NCBI GenBank assembly: GCA_002497295.1
Contig: DANO01000036.1
Location: 1 to 13,390, forward strand
Direction: 5' to 3'
DNA: 13,390 bases
Source: Euryarchaeota archaeon UBA171
GTDB lineage: Archaea; Thermoplasmatota; Poseidoniia; Poseidoniales; Thalassarchaeaceae
Shown: in pieces, positions 1 through 6,271 of the stretch
Layout: each line of letters starts with the position of its first letter
Position numbering within the stretch: the stretch's first letter is position 1
Position numbers and translations under genes: made by a program
The notes under the pieces: generated by a model
Told to the model about the DNA's origin: nothing
Seen by the model: the letters and a program-made list of their open reading frames with translations, nothing else
Databases searched by the model: none

Positions 1-26
1 TGTCGGATGTCTGCTCGTATACCATT

Positions 27-1136
27 ATGGTGGATGTTATGTGGTTAGTGATGGACGTCTTAGAGATAATGTTCGTGCTGGGGATATTCGGGCTAATCGC
101 GGGACTCATGTGGTTCGACGGGCCCAGGGGGTTGCTGAAGGCCATCAGAAAACCACCCGTTATCCCCGTAGTGGGAGCCAGGGAGATGGCTATTTGGTAC
201 AGGAATGTACTGATCCCGTGTACGGTACTGTTGATCATAGTATTTCTCTTCAGTACTGGAAGTATCATGAAACAAATGGGAACCTCCGACTGGGATGAGA
301 CGGATGCTATCGTAATAGGATCTGAAGAAAGATCTAGCACTTCTTGCGATTCTGGGGGAAACTGCACTACAACATCTTGGCTTCATATCGACTACTCCTA
401 TACAATAGAAGGAATCGACTATAATGGGTCAAGATATTCCTTTTTAGCGGATGCATGCTGTGTTACAGACGACTATCCCGCCGGCAAGGAAATCATAGTT
501 TACGTTGATCCAGATGATAATACTGAGTCTGTAATGATTCGAGGATTCGAAGGTGTGCTAACTGAGATATTGACGGGTTTGTCCTTCCTAGTTCTGATTG
601 CCTCGATACTGACTGCCGTTCTTGTCCTGTGGAAAATTGGTTTCCACCTCCAGCCCGCGGAGAATAGAAAGAAGGCTCTTGAGGCGCCAAGAGAAGGAGG
701 TAAAGGTCTGCGAGGCATGTTCGCCTCGACCGGTTTTATGAGCGAGTTGCGCGAATTGAAAAATTTCGCAGTTATGATGAAGAAAAGTCAGAAAGATGCA
801 TTCGAGGGAGGGGAGAGGACCCTCGTCACAGAGATTGATGGAGACCCGGGGACAATCGTTGTAAGAAATCTCAATGACATCATGATGTCTATGTCGGTCA
901 TGGAAGAAAATGCCAGAATATATCTTGATGATAATGGGGATAACGGACGCATCATCAGCTTCAGGATGCTTGGTGAGGTTGATGGGGACGACTATCTCGA
1001 GGCAGGAGAATACATTGGTTTGGAGTTAATTAACGAGAGGAAGATAAACATGGACAAAAATCCTAGCGATGCGTTTGATTTCATCGAGCAGGCTCTAGAA
1101 AACGCCAATTCGGAAGGGGAGCCCTGGTGGGTCTGA
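27..1136 (+). CDS. DUF3592-like integral membrane protein
   Basis: A 369-residue protein of unknown function. Three hydrophobic segments look membrane-spanning: about 7-30, 60-80 and 180-204. Between the second and third lies a domain of about 100 residues resembling DUF3592: a DWDETDAIVIGS start, an IDYSYTIEGIDYNGSRY strand pair, then YPAGKEIIVYVDPDD. Such domains usually lie outside the cytoplasm between two helices. This one has four cysteines (107, 113, 144, 145), which could form disulfides there. The C-terminal part, about 210-369, is soluble, charged and rich in acidic residues, with no fold I recognise. The first ATG is used; in-frame ATGs at 39 and 51 are also possible, and only 26 nt of upstream sequence is visible. 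It stands alone, followed by a tRNA on the other strand. DUF3592 assignment is by eye; function unknown. Confidence 0.8.
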   Translation: MVDVMWLVMDVLEIMFVLGIFGLIAGLMWFDGPRGLLKAIRKPPVIPVVGAREMAIWYRNVLIPCTVLLIIVFLFSTGSIMKQMGTSDWDETDAIVIGSEERSSTSCDSGGNCTTTSWLHIDYSYTIEGIDYNGSRYSFLADACCVTDDYPAGKEIIVYVDPDDNTESVMIRGFEGVLTEILTGLSFLVLIASILTAVLVLWKIGFHLQPAENRKKALEAPREGGKGLRGMFASTGFMSELRELKNFAVMMKKSQKDAFEGGERTLVTEIDGDPGTIVVRNLNDIMMSMSVMEENARIYLDDNGDNGRIISFRMLGEVDGDDYLEAGEYIGLELINERKINMDKNPSDAFDFIEQALENANSEGEPWWV

Positions 1137-1145
1137 AAGCGATAT

Positions 1146-1223
1146 TGGTGCTCGTGCCGGGATTTGAACCCGGGTCGCCGGGATGAAAACCCGGAATGAT
1201 GGACCGTACTACACCACACGAGC
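1146..1223 (-). tRNA. tRNA-Glu (anticodon UUC), 3' CCA encoded
   Basis: Read on the minus strand the gene folds as a complete cloverleaf. The acceptor arms GCTCGTG and CACGAGC pair over 7 bp. The anticodon arm is CCGGG-TTTTCAT-CCCGG, giving anticodon TTC. The T arm is CCGGG-TTCAAAT-CCCGG. There is no intron. The mature body spans 1149-1223 with discriminator A at 1149, and CCA follows directly in the DNA at 1146-1148. The D-arm region, beginning TGGTGTAGT, is typical of archaeal tRNA-Glu. It lies between the DUF3592-like gene and the dedA-type gene. Confidence 0.95.
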
Positions 1224-1245
1224 GCTGGCGTTCGGTCTGAAGCAG

Positions 1246-1258
1246 CCGGTTTAACCGG
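1246..1258 (-). promoter_or_regulatory. Possible tRNA-Glu promoter element in a CCGGTT/AACCGG palindrome
   Basis: Two 6-bp arms, CCGGTT and AACCGG, flank a single T. The central TTAAAC on the minus strand is centred about 28 nt upstream of the tRNA-Glu 5' end, where an archaeal TATA/BRE element would be expected. The same bases contain the TAA stop of the dedA-type gene. Promoter function is inferred from position and composition only; the symmetry may be chance. Confidence 0.3.
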
Positions 1259-1868
1259 TTCGCAATCTTTCTCCCTCAGATGCCTCAAAATTCCTAATCC
1301 ATTGAACCATTGGAATCATCATAATTAGGCCGAGAATCGAGATTGCAAGGAATCTGAAAGGCGTGAACCATTCCAACGCCGTCTCCCCGTAGAACCAAAT
1401 GGCGTATACGGGTATTGCGAATCTGAGAAATCTTCCGGCGACTCCTGAAATTAAGAATGGCGTGATGGGCATGGAAGCCGCACCGGCGGTCCATGAGAGG
1501 GCCTTGTATGGTACTGGCCCCAAGGCCGCGAAGAACACTCCGAATGAGCCATGTTTCTCCATTAGAACCTCGAGTCTCTGAATCGATGTCGTGCTTACGA
1601 ATCTAGTAAGGAGCATGTCTCCTGCGAAGGATCCTAGCCAGTACCCCCCAAGTGAACCTAACACAGACCCCAAGGTAGCGAATACCACGATTGCAGTGGC
1701 GTGCAACAGACTGTCTGCGCCAAGCGCCATCGGCCAGGCTACAAGGTCAGGGGGAATCGGCTGAATGGCTGCCTCTGTAGCAGAGACCGCGAACAGGCCG
1801 ATGAGTCCGAAAGACTCCGCTGAGTCTACCGTCCAATCGATCCATGCCTTGGGTACGACGCCCGCCAC
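1251..1868 (-). CDS. DedA/YqaA-type (SNARE-associated, VTT-like) membrane protein
   Basis: A 205-residue polytopic membrane protein of the DedA/VTT-like superfamily, closest by eye to the short YqaA-type members. Family hallmarks are visible: an acidic-proline motif (TEAAIQPIPPD, 31-41), a glycine-rich re-entrant segment (GSLGGYWLGSFAG, 71-83), a second amphipathic segment (GPVPYKALSWTAGAASM, 117-133), and a glycine-arginine motif (GRFLR, 145-149). Bacterial and eukaryotic relatives act in proton-coupled lipid transport or scrambling; YqaA-type archaeal members have no settled substrate. The start is GTG (minus-strand codon 1868-1866), with no obvious Shine-Dalgarno. It diverges from nob1 across a 96-bp gap (1869-1964) in which I see no clear site. 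Family confident, substrate unknown. Confidence 0.85.
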   Translation of the reverse strand: MAGVVPKAWIDWTVDSAESFGLIGLFAVSATEAAIQPIPPDLVAWPMALGADSLLHATAIVVFATLGSVLGSLGGYWLGSFAGDMLLTRFVSTTSIQRLEVLMEKHGSFGVFFAALGPVPYKALSWTAGAASMPITPFLISGVAGRFLRFAIPVYAIWFYGETALEWFTPFRFLAISILGLIMMIPMVQWIRNFEASEGERLRTG

Positions 1869-1964
1869 GTCAAGGGGGCGGACACTGATGCAATCAAGAT
1901 TACCTGCCTCATGCGGCTGTAGAGATGATACGCTGAACCCCTCAGCACTATTCAGGGTGTTTCA

Positions 1965-2432
1965 TTGATTGTGGACACAGCGGGGTTCATCCATTGGCCA
2001 CATGAACGCCTCAGGGGCTGTACTGTCGCTTCATCTCAGATAAGGGAAATCGAGAGGCATTCGCCTTCGATTTATCTGCTAATGGATCAGTTAGAAATCA
2101 ACATATTGACACCTGAGAAGGATGACCTTCGACGTATAGAAAATTTGGCGAGATCGACAGGCGACATAAACGGCCTTTCTCCCGTGGATATCGATGTGTT
2201 GGCCGTGGCCATAGGGGCTGGCGGCGATATTGCCACGGATGATCATAGGGTGCAAAACGTGGCTGAATCAGCAGGCATTACCTGGGTACCAGTAATCGGT
2301 AAAGGGATCTCGGAAAAATGGAATTGGATAAGGAAATGCAAAGGGTGCGGCAGGATATGGCCAAACGAGCCCGATATCGCTTCAGATGAATGCAGTGACT
2401 GTGGATCTAAAATCCGCTTGGTTAGGAAATAG
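1965..2432 (+). CDS. nob1: Nob1-type PIN endoribonuclease with zinc ribbon (16S rRNA 3'-end maturation)
   Basis: A 155-residue ribosome-biogenesis nuclease. Archaeal and eukaryotic Nob1 cut the small-subunit rRNA precursor at its 3' end (D site). The PIN domain covers about 1-110, with the expected acidic metal ligands: D4 in MIVDTAGFI, E28/E30 in SSQIREIE, D75/D77 in SPVDIDVLA, and D92/D93 in IATDDHRV. A C-terminal rubredoxin-like zinc ribbon has CKGC (C125, C128) and CSDC (C143, C146), which separates Nob1 from generic toxin-type PIN proteins. The start is TTG at 1965, because PIN proteins begin with a strand carrying the first Asp and no ATG fits; GTG at 1971 is too close to D4. No antitoxin gene is adjacent. 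Its TAG stop abuts the tatA stop. Confidence 0.9.
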   Translation: MIVDTAGFIHWPHERLRGCTVASSQIREIERHSPSIYLLMDQLEINILTPEKDDLRRIENLARSTGDINGLSPVDIDVLAVAIGAGGDIATDDHRVQNVAESAGITWVPVIGKGISEKWNWIRKCKGCGRIWPNEPDIASDECSDCGSKIRLVRK

Positions 2433-2645
2433 CTACTCTTCGGAAGCGGCTTCGGTCTTGCCGCCTCTGTCGAGATCCATCTCGGTCTCAGTGGCTCCGA
2501 CGAGACCTTCGCGAAGGCCTTGCTGGAACTCGCCTTTAGCGCGTCCCATACTCCTGAATAATGCTGGAATTCTCTGCGACCCGAAAAAAAGTATTCCTAT
2601 GAAGGCGAGAATCGCCAACTCTGGTACGCCAATTGTGCCTGCCAT
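2433..2645 (-). CDS. tatA: Twin-arginine translocase subunit TatA/E
   Basis: A 70-residue Tat translocase component, the size and architecture of TatA/TatE. It has a short N-terminal transmembrane helix (about 7-21), the conserved FG hinge (F21-G22), the conserved proline P27 starting the amphipathic helix (to about 47), and a short acidic tail. E9 sits where TatA carries a polar residue at the start of the membrane helix. TatA oligomers form the passage for folded proteins with twin-arginine signals, in the cytoplasmic membrane. No tatC is in the window. The ATG start lies 49 bp from the stop of moaD on the same strand, so the two could be co-transcribed. Its stop is back to back with that of nob1. 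Confidence 0.9.
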   Translation of the reverse strand: MAGTIGVPELAILAFIGILFFGSQRIPALFRSMGRAKGEFQQGLREGLVGATETEMDLDRGGKTEAASEE

Positions 2646-2694
2646 GATGCGTCATGGATGCATTTCTCACTCAAACCCTTCGCATAGAAACTGG

Positions 2695-2970
2695 TCAACC
2701 GCCAGAAGACGGGGGCAAGAATGCCACTTCCGACCCATCGCTTAATTCAGCATCCACAGGGGCTCCGATAATTCCGTCGACAGCCACCCTCACCCCCGCA
2801 TCAAGTGAATCGTCGAGTTCGAATCTCCTCGCGAGATCCATAGAAGTTGATCCAGAGGGAAGGGTCAGTTCGATTGACTCGGTTCCGAATCTTTCCCTGA
2901 GTTCTCCGAACAAAAGCATAGTTACCCTGATTGCAAAATTGTCGCCCATGTCATTCGGAAGAGGAGGCAT
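2695..2970 (-). CDS. moaD: MoaD/ThiS-type ubiquitin-like sulfur carrier protein
   Basis: A 91-residue beta-grasp sulfur carrier ending in Gly-Gly (GG at 90-91, directly before TGA). The C-terminal stretch EVAFLPPSSGG, after a D-G-S turn (78-80), is the MoaD signature. The N-terminal IRVTMLLFGELRERFG (14-29) is the usual first strand and helix. MoaD supplies sulfur as a C-terminal thiocarboxylate to molybdopterin synthase; archaeal homologues (SAMPs) can also modify proteins or tRNA, so the exact role is uncertain. ATG at 2970 is chosen; the in-frame ATG at codon 8 (2949) would give a more typical 84-residue length. No moaE or MoeB/E1-type gene is nearby. It diverges from the HAD gene and precedes tatA on the same strand. 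Confidence 0.85.
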   Translation of the reverse strand: MPPLPNDMGDNFAIRVTMLLFGELRERFGTESIELTLPSGSTSMDLARRFELDDSLDAGVRVAVDGIIGAPVDAELSDGSEVAFLPPSSGG

Positions 2971-2993
2971 GAGAAAAGTTCGCAGGTCGGAAA

Positions 2994-3005
2994 GCCGAAA
3001 AATGA
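2994..3005 (-). promoter_or_regulatory. AT-rich promoter-like element upstream of moaD
   Basis: The minus strand reads a TCATTTTTC-type stretch centred about 30 nt upstream of the moaD ATG. That spacing fits an archaeal TATA box giving a near-leaderless transcript. It also lies about 25 nt upstream of the divergent HAD gene's ATG, so it could serve both directions. Position and composition are the only support. Confidence 0.25.
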
Positions 3006-3010
3006 TTGTC

Positions 3011-3017
3011 GAGGGGG
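3011..3017 (+). promoter_or_regulatory. Shine-Dalgarno-like site fixing the HAD gene start
   Basis: GAGGGGG lies 6 nt before the ATG at 3024. It favours that ATG over the in-frame TTG at 3006, which lies upstream of the site. It is a partial match to the archaeal GGAGGTG consensus. Confidence 0.4.
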
Positions 3018-3023
3018 CAGATC

Positions 3024-3695
3024 ATGGTTCGACCTCTGGCTGTGGCGTTCGACTGTGACGGGGTCCTTGCCGATAACGGTTCATCCTGGCAAGCAATTCA
3101 CGATGGTTTTGGAACAGAAAACAAACAGATGTTTGCGAAATTTATCGCTCAGGAGATAGATGATGACGAATTCATGGCTGATGATGTGGCGAAATGGATG
3201 GAGGCCAAGGGACGTATACACAAAGACGACATTGCCCGCTGCTATGGTGGCATTAGCCTTATGCCTGGAGCGCGGGAGGTCGTTGGCCGGCTCCAGGAAA
3301 GAGGCGTTATGGTGGCGATAATTTCCTCTGGCGTCGATATCTTCGTAGGGATGATAGCAGCAATGCTCAAAGTTGACGACTGGGTTGCCAATGGTTTTGA
3401 TTGGGATGAAGACGGGTGGATGAATGGGCCAGCCCCATCTCGTGTGCTATCGTTCGAGAAGGGGGCAATGGTTGACAAGCTAAGGAGAATCAATGGCTTT
3501 TCGTCAGATAGAATCGTATCGGTGGGCGATTCTGGTTCAGATCTTTCGATGATGATTGAAGGGTCCTCATTTATCGGTTTTAATCCGACTGGGACGTGGT
3601 CTGTGGATGCTTTCAAGGAAGCCGGCGTTCCAATTGTAAAATCACGTGATCTAAGAGAAATATGGCCTATCCTAATGGATGGCGAGGAATTCTGA
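3024..3695 (+). CDS. HAD-superfamily phosphatase, phosphoserine phosphatase-like
   Basis: A 223-residue HAD hydrolase. All four motifs are present: motif I FDCDGVLAD (nucleophile D10, acid/base D12), motif II with S101 in VAIISSG, motif III Lys146 in SFEKGAMV, and motif IV VGDSGSDLSM (D169, D173). The roughly 70-residue helical cap between motifs I and II, and the GDSGSDLSM form, resemble the SerB/phosphoserine phosphatase branch, whose members release serine from O-phosphoserine. Other small phosphomonoesters cannot be excluded. The ATG at 3024 is used because a Shine-Dalgarno-like GAGGGGG precedes it; the longer TTG start would add six non-conserved residues. It converges on the PolD small subunit with only 3 bp between stop codons. 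A SerK-like kinase with the opposite phosphoserine chemistry lies about 4 kb away, unlinked. Confidence 0.8.
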   Translation: MVRPLAVAFDCDGVLADNGSSWQAIHDGFGTENKQMFAKFIAQEIDDDEFMADDVAKWMEAKGRIHKDDIARCYGGISLMPGAREVVGRLQERGVMVAIISSGVDIFVGMIAAMLKVDDWVANGFDWDEDGWMNGPAPSRVLSFEKGAMVDKLRRINGFSSDRIVSVGDSGSDLSMMIEGSSFIGFNPTGTWSVDAFKEAGVPIVKSRDLREIWPILMDGEEF

Positions 3696-3698
3696 GGG

Positions 3699-5342
3699 TC
3701 ATACGAACGGGATTGATGCAACAGCATGCGTATGTAAATTCACGATAGTGAGTATGCATGGCCTTGGTTGGAATCCAAGCATTCGTTGATAATCGGTTTG
3801 ATTCTGCCAAGTAGAGCTATGGATCACATGGGTCCCCTTGTATTGGCTCGCATGATGTCCATGGACGTGACCCGTAACAAAGATATCCGGGATCGTTTGT
3901 ATTACCATGGAGTCCTCTGGCTCTGGGGAAAGAGGAGTCTTGCCACCCCAAGAGGGTGCTAGATGCCTCCTTTCCAGCATAGCCATCATGGCTCTCTCTG
4001 GATGCTCGAATGTTACCGATCGTAAACTGGACACGAAATCAGATATGCTTACCCCGTGATATGCAAGAACCCTGACCCCATGGAGGCTGAAATCAGAGGG
4101 ATTGCCTGCAAATGTCACATCAGAGTAGTCTTGTTGCACCTCGGGATCAAGCGCAGGTTGAGGCTCGGCTGGTCTAACGGCATCATGATTGCCTGGGAGT
4201 ATTATGGTGTCCACCCAATCTGGAAGAGCCTCCACCATTCTGGCCAATTCGCCATACTGCTTGTAGAGGTCTTTTATCTGTAGATGTCTTTCTTGACCGG
4301 GATAAATCCCGATGCCATCGACACCGTCTCCGGTCATCACGAAATAACGAATATTCTTCGCCAGAGGGTCTTCCTTGAACCACTGAATCATCTTCTCCCA
4401 TTGGGGAGCGAGGAAGGTCTTACTGCCCACGTGGATATCCGATAGGAATGCCACGGAGACGGCTGCATGCGAGCCTGCTCGTGTCTTCTCACGATATTCT
4501 AGGCCGGGGCGGTGTAAGTCGGTCGCCCTCAATCGACCGCTCTCCGTGAAATAACCAGTTACTCCGAGTACGTCGTCGTCCAGAAGACCATCTTTCACAG
4601 GGTGATATCTGTATTCTGGTTTTTCCCATTCTGGTTTTGAGTAAAGTACGCATTCAACCGAGCCTGACTCATCTTCAATAGCGAATTGGATATCTCCATT
4701 CTTTCCGAATCTCTTGAATTCGACAAGCCCAATCAGGGTGACCTCCGTGGCTGAAGAATTTCTTGATTTCCTCTCCGCCCATGCCTCGGATACCCGGATT
4801 GGCCTCCTAGGTAATCTCGGTATGCTGGATTCTACAATCATCTTTCGAATTTTGGACAGCCTGTCCATGAAACATGACTGCATATCGATTAGTCTGCCCT
4901 CGGTAACAGAGTTGCCTGTTATGTCGAAATGGATATCTATCTCAGTATCGACATCTTTGGCTTGTAATGGGAAATCTTGGAGGGAATAGTGATCTAGGCC
5001 ATGAGGTCTTGGGGGAGGAGCGATATCAATCGGCTTGATTGGCGCTATGACGCGGCCTGGTTCGTTCTGAGGAGTTTCATGTACATCAGAGGGCGAGGGG
5101 GATCTTGCGTCGATTGCCGCGCCGAGGGATTCTTCAGAGTCTGGAGTCGGTTCCTTTGAACCCATTTCGATGAGTCTCCTCACGGCAGCATCATCCAGTA
5201 ATCGGATTGAGTTTTGAACAGCTCTTTCGATGAGCAGGTCCAGATCCGGTGCAGACTCCACCAGAGGCATCGCTGAACGCTTGATGAGTAGTCCCCTCGA
5301 CATGAGTCGGCGGCTAAGATCGGCACCGGAGTCGGACGACAC
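3699..5342 (-). CDS. polB: PolD DNA polymerase small subunit DP1 (3'-5' exonuclease)
   Basis: The 547-residue small subunit of family D DNA polymerase, the euryarchaeal replicative polymerase. DP1 supplies Mre11-like 3'-5' proofreading and partners with the large subunit DP2, which is not in this window. Order: an N-terminal helical region and low-complexity proline/acidic linker (1 to about 130), an OB fold (about 199-285), then a calcineurin-like phosphodiesterase domain (about 296-547). All metal-binding motifs are intact: SDIHVG (D302, H304), TGDGVD (D339), PGNHD (N385, H386), AYHG (H429) and GHVHGH (H492, H494). This supports an active nuclease, unlike the inactivated eukaryotic B-subunits. 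The start is GTG (first base 5342), with an in-frame TAA five codons upstream; ATG at codon 14 (5303) is an alternative. It is transcribed towards the HAD gene and sits downstream of the CinA-type gene on the same strand. Confidence 0.93.
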   Translation of the reverse strand: MSSDSGADLSRRLMSRGLLIKRSAMPLVESAPDLDLLIERAVQNSIRLLDDAAVRRLIEMGSKEPTPDSEESLGAAIDARSPSPSDVHETPQNEPGRVIAPIKPIDIAPPPRPHGLDHYSLQDFPLQAKDVDTEIDIHFDITGNSVTEGRLIDMQSCFMDRLSKIRKMIVESSIPRLPRRPIRVSEAWAERKSRNSSATEVTLIGLVEFKRFGKNGDIQFAIEDESGSVECVLYSKPEWEKPEYRYHPVKDGLLDDDVLGVTGYFTESGRLRATDLHRPGLEYREKTRAGSHAAVSVAFLSDIHVGSKTFLAPQWEKMIQWFKEDPLAKNIRYFVMTGDGVDGIGIYPGQERHLQIKDLYKQYGELARMVEALPDWVDTIILPGNHDAVRPAEPQPALDPEVQQDYSDVTFAGNPSDFSLHGVRVLAYHGVSISDFVSSLRSVTFEHPERAMMAMLERRHLAPSWGGKTPLSPEPEDSMVIQTIPDIFVTGHVHGHHASQYKGTHVIHSSTWQNQTDYQRMLGFQPRPCILTIVNLHTHAVASIPFV

Positions 5343-5411
5343 AAGGGCAGGAAGTTAGAGGGATGCTCATCATGGTATCGGGAGCGGATGTGGGCGTTAT
5401 TGCAATGATAT

Positions 5412-6080
5412 TCAATCCCAATGTGTTTCTGAAGCGAAATCAACTGATGAGGGTTCAGCCCTACTTGCTCCCTGGGGGGCCCAGTCAGATGCTCCGTCCC
5501 ACTCAACCACATCCTGGCCGGTCCTCTCCTCACTCGAAATCCGACGTTCTTCGGCCCTTCGCCTCCTATCATCAAGATCGTCGCTATGATCCAGAATCTC
5601 TAGGACCATTCGCATAGCAAACTGAACGAATGAACGCTTATTCTCAATTCGGTCATTAGTACCAAAATCGTTCCTTCGTACAATGTATCTTCCATCCGCG
5701 GTCGTGACTGCAACATATACCAAGCCTACTTCCTTCGACTCTGTGCCGCCTGTTGGGCCTGCAATCCCCGTTATTGACAAGCTAATATCGGCTCCTGAGT
5801 GGTGGCGTGCGCCATGTGCCATCTGCAGCGCTACTTGATGGGAGACCGCACCGGCCCCGCCTTCATCGAAAGAAGATGGTGAAACATCTACTTCCGACAT
5901 CTTTGAGGAGTTGGAATAAACAACCCAGCCCTGTTTGAACCACTCTGAACTTCCCGAGATATCCGTGAATGTCGAGCTTATGAGGCCGCCAGTACAAGAT
6001 TCGGCCACAGAAATAGTCCATCGCCTCTTCTTCAATCGCCTCCCGATCCTCGAAGCCAGGCCTGCAATCTCTTCAACCAT
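5412..6080 (-). CDS. pncC: CinA C-terminal-type nicotinamide-nucleotide amidohydrolase (PncC-like)
   Basis: A 222-residue protein whose first 165 residues are a stand-alone CinA C-terminal domain. PncC enzymes deamidate nicotinamide mononucleotide to nicotinate mononucleotide, recycling NAD breakdown products. Visible motifs are AESCTGG (26-32), GSSEWFKQGWVVYSNSSK (43-60), GAVS (77-80), SITGIAGPTGG (102-112) and KEVGLVYVAV (116-125). The Ser-Tyr-Lys arrangement I recall for the family maps to S45, Y55 and K60, with matching spacing. The N-terminal molybdopterin-binding domain of full CinA is absent. Residues 166-222 form an extra, highly charged tail (DDRRRRAEERR, then acidic/Trp segments) with no recognised fold. 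The ATG start has an AT-rich element 26 nt upstream. There are 69 bp between its stop and the DP1 start, enough for co-transcription but with no functional link apparent. Confidence 0.88.
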   Translation of the reverse strand: MVEEIAGLASRIGRRLKKRRWTISVAESCTGGLISSTFTDISGSSEWFKQGWVVYSNSSKMSEVDVSPSSFDEGGAGAVSHQVALQMAHGARHHSGADISLSITGIAGPTGGTESKEVGLVYVAVTTADGRYIVRRNDFGTNDRIENKRSFVQFAMRMVLEILDHSDDLDDRRRRAEERRISSEERTGQDVVEWDGASDWAPQGASRAEPSSVDFASETHWD

Positions 6081-6100
6081 GTAGTTCCCTAAGCCGTCTA

Positions 6101-6110
6101 CCCTATTTGC
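6101..6110 (-). promoter_or_regulatory. TATA-like element upstream of the CinA-type gene
   Basis: The minus strand reads GCAAATAGGG, centred about 26 nt upstream of the ATG of the CinA-type gene. This fits an archaeal TATA element driving a leaderless transcript. It also lies just past the 3' end of tRNA-Val on the same strand, so it gives the CDS its own start. Inference from position only. Confidence 0.25.
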
Positions 6111-6115
6111 ATTGA

Positions 6116-6191
6116 TGGTGGGTCCGGCAGGAATTGAACCTGCGATCTTCGCTTTGTAAGAGCGACGTCATAACCCCTAGACCACGGACCC
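6116..6191 (-). tRNA. tRNA-Val (anticodon UAC), 3' CCA encoded
   Basis: Minus-strand reading gives acceptor arms GGGTCCG and CGGACCC, a D region GTCTAGGGGTTATGAC, an anticodon arm TCGCT-CTTACAA-AGCGA with anticodon TAC, and a T arm containing GCAGG-TTCAATT-CCTGC. The body is 6119-6191, discriminator A at 6119, with CCA encoded at 6116-6118. There is no intron. It lies upstream of the CinA-type gene on the same strand. Confidence 0.95.
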
Positions 6192-6219
6192 TGTCCCTCC
6201 GCTATCCGCATATGGCTTG

Positions 6220-6234
6220 AACAACACGGTTGTT
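6220..6234. repeat. Short inverted repeat between tRNA-Val and the HEAT-repeat gene
   Basis: AACAAC and GTTGTT are perfect 6-bp arms with a 3-nt ACG loop. They lie upstream of tRNA-Val on the minus strand and about 38 nt before the ATG of the HEAT-repeat gene. It could be an operator or part of either promoter, but a 6-bp symmetry can also arise by chance. Confidence 0.3.
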
Positions 6235-6271
6235 TGCGGGGGTTCAAGCGAGACCTCGGTATCCGAGTTAT

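Noticed and set aside
1251..1581. Plus-strand open frame at 1399-1581 as a small gene
   Set aside because: It lies wholly inside the well-supported DedA-type gene on the other strand and has no recognisable domain or start context.
1965..2432. PIN-domain toxin of a VapBC toxin-antitoxin system
   Set aside because: The C-terminal zinc ribbon (C125, C128, C143, C146) is diagnostic of Nob1, and no small antitoxin gene lies just upstream.
2654..3058. Plus-strand Ser/Pro-rich frame across moaD
   Set aside because: It overlaps moaD and the start of the HAD gene in another frame. Its composition is that expected of an antisense shadow.
6119..6191. tRNA-Val as an attachment site for an integrated element
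   Set aside because: No integrase, no direct repeat of the tRNA 3' end, and ordinary housekeeping genes on both sides.
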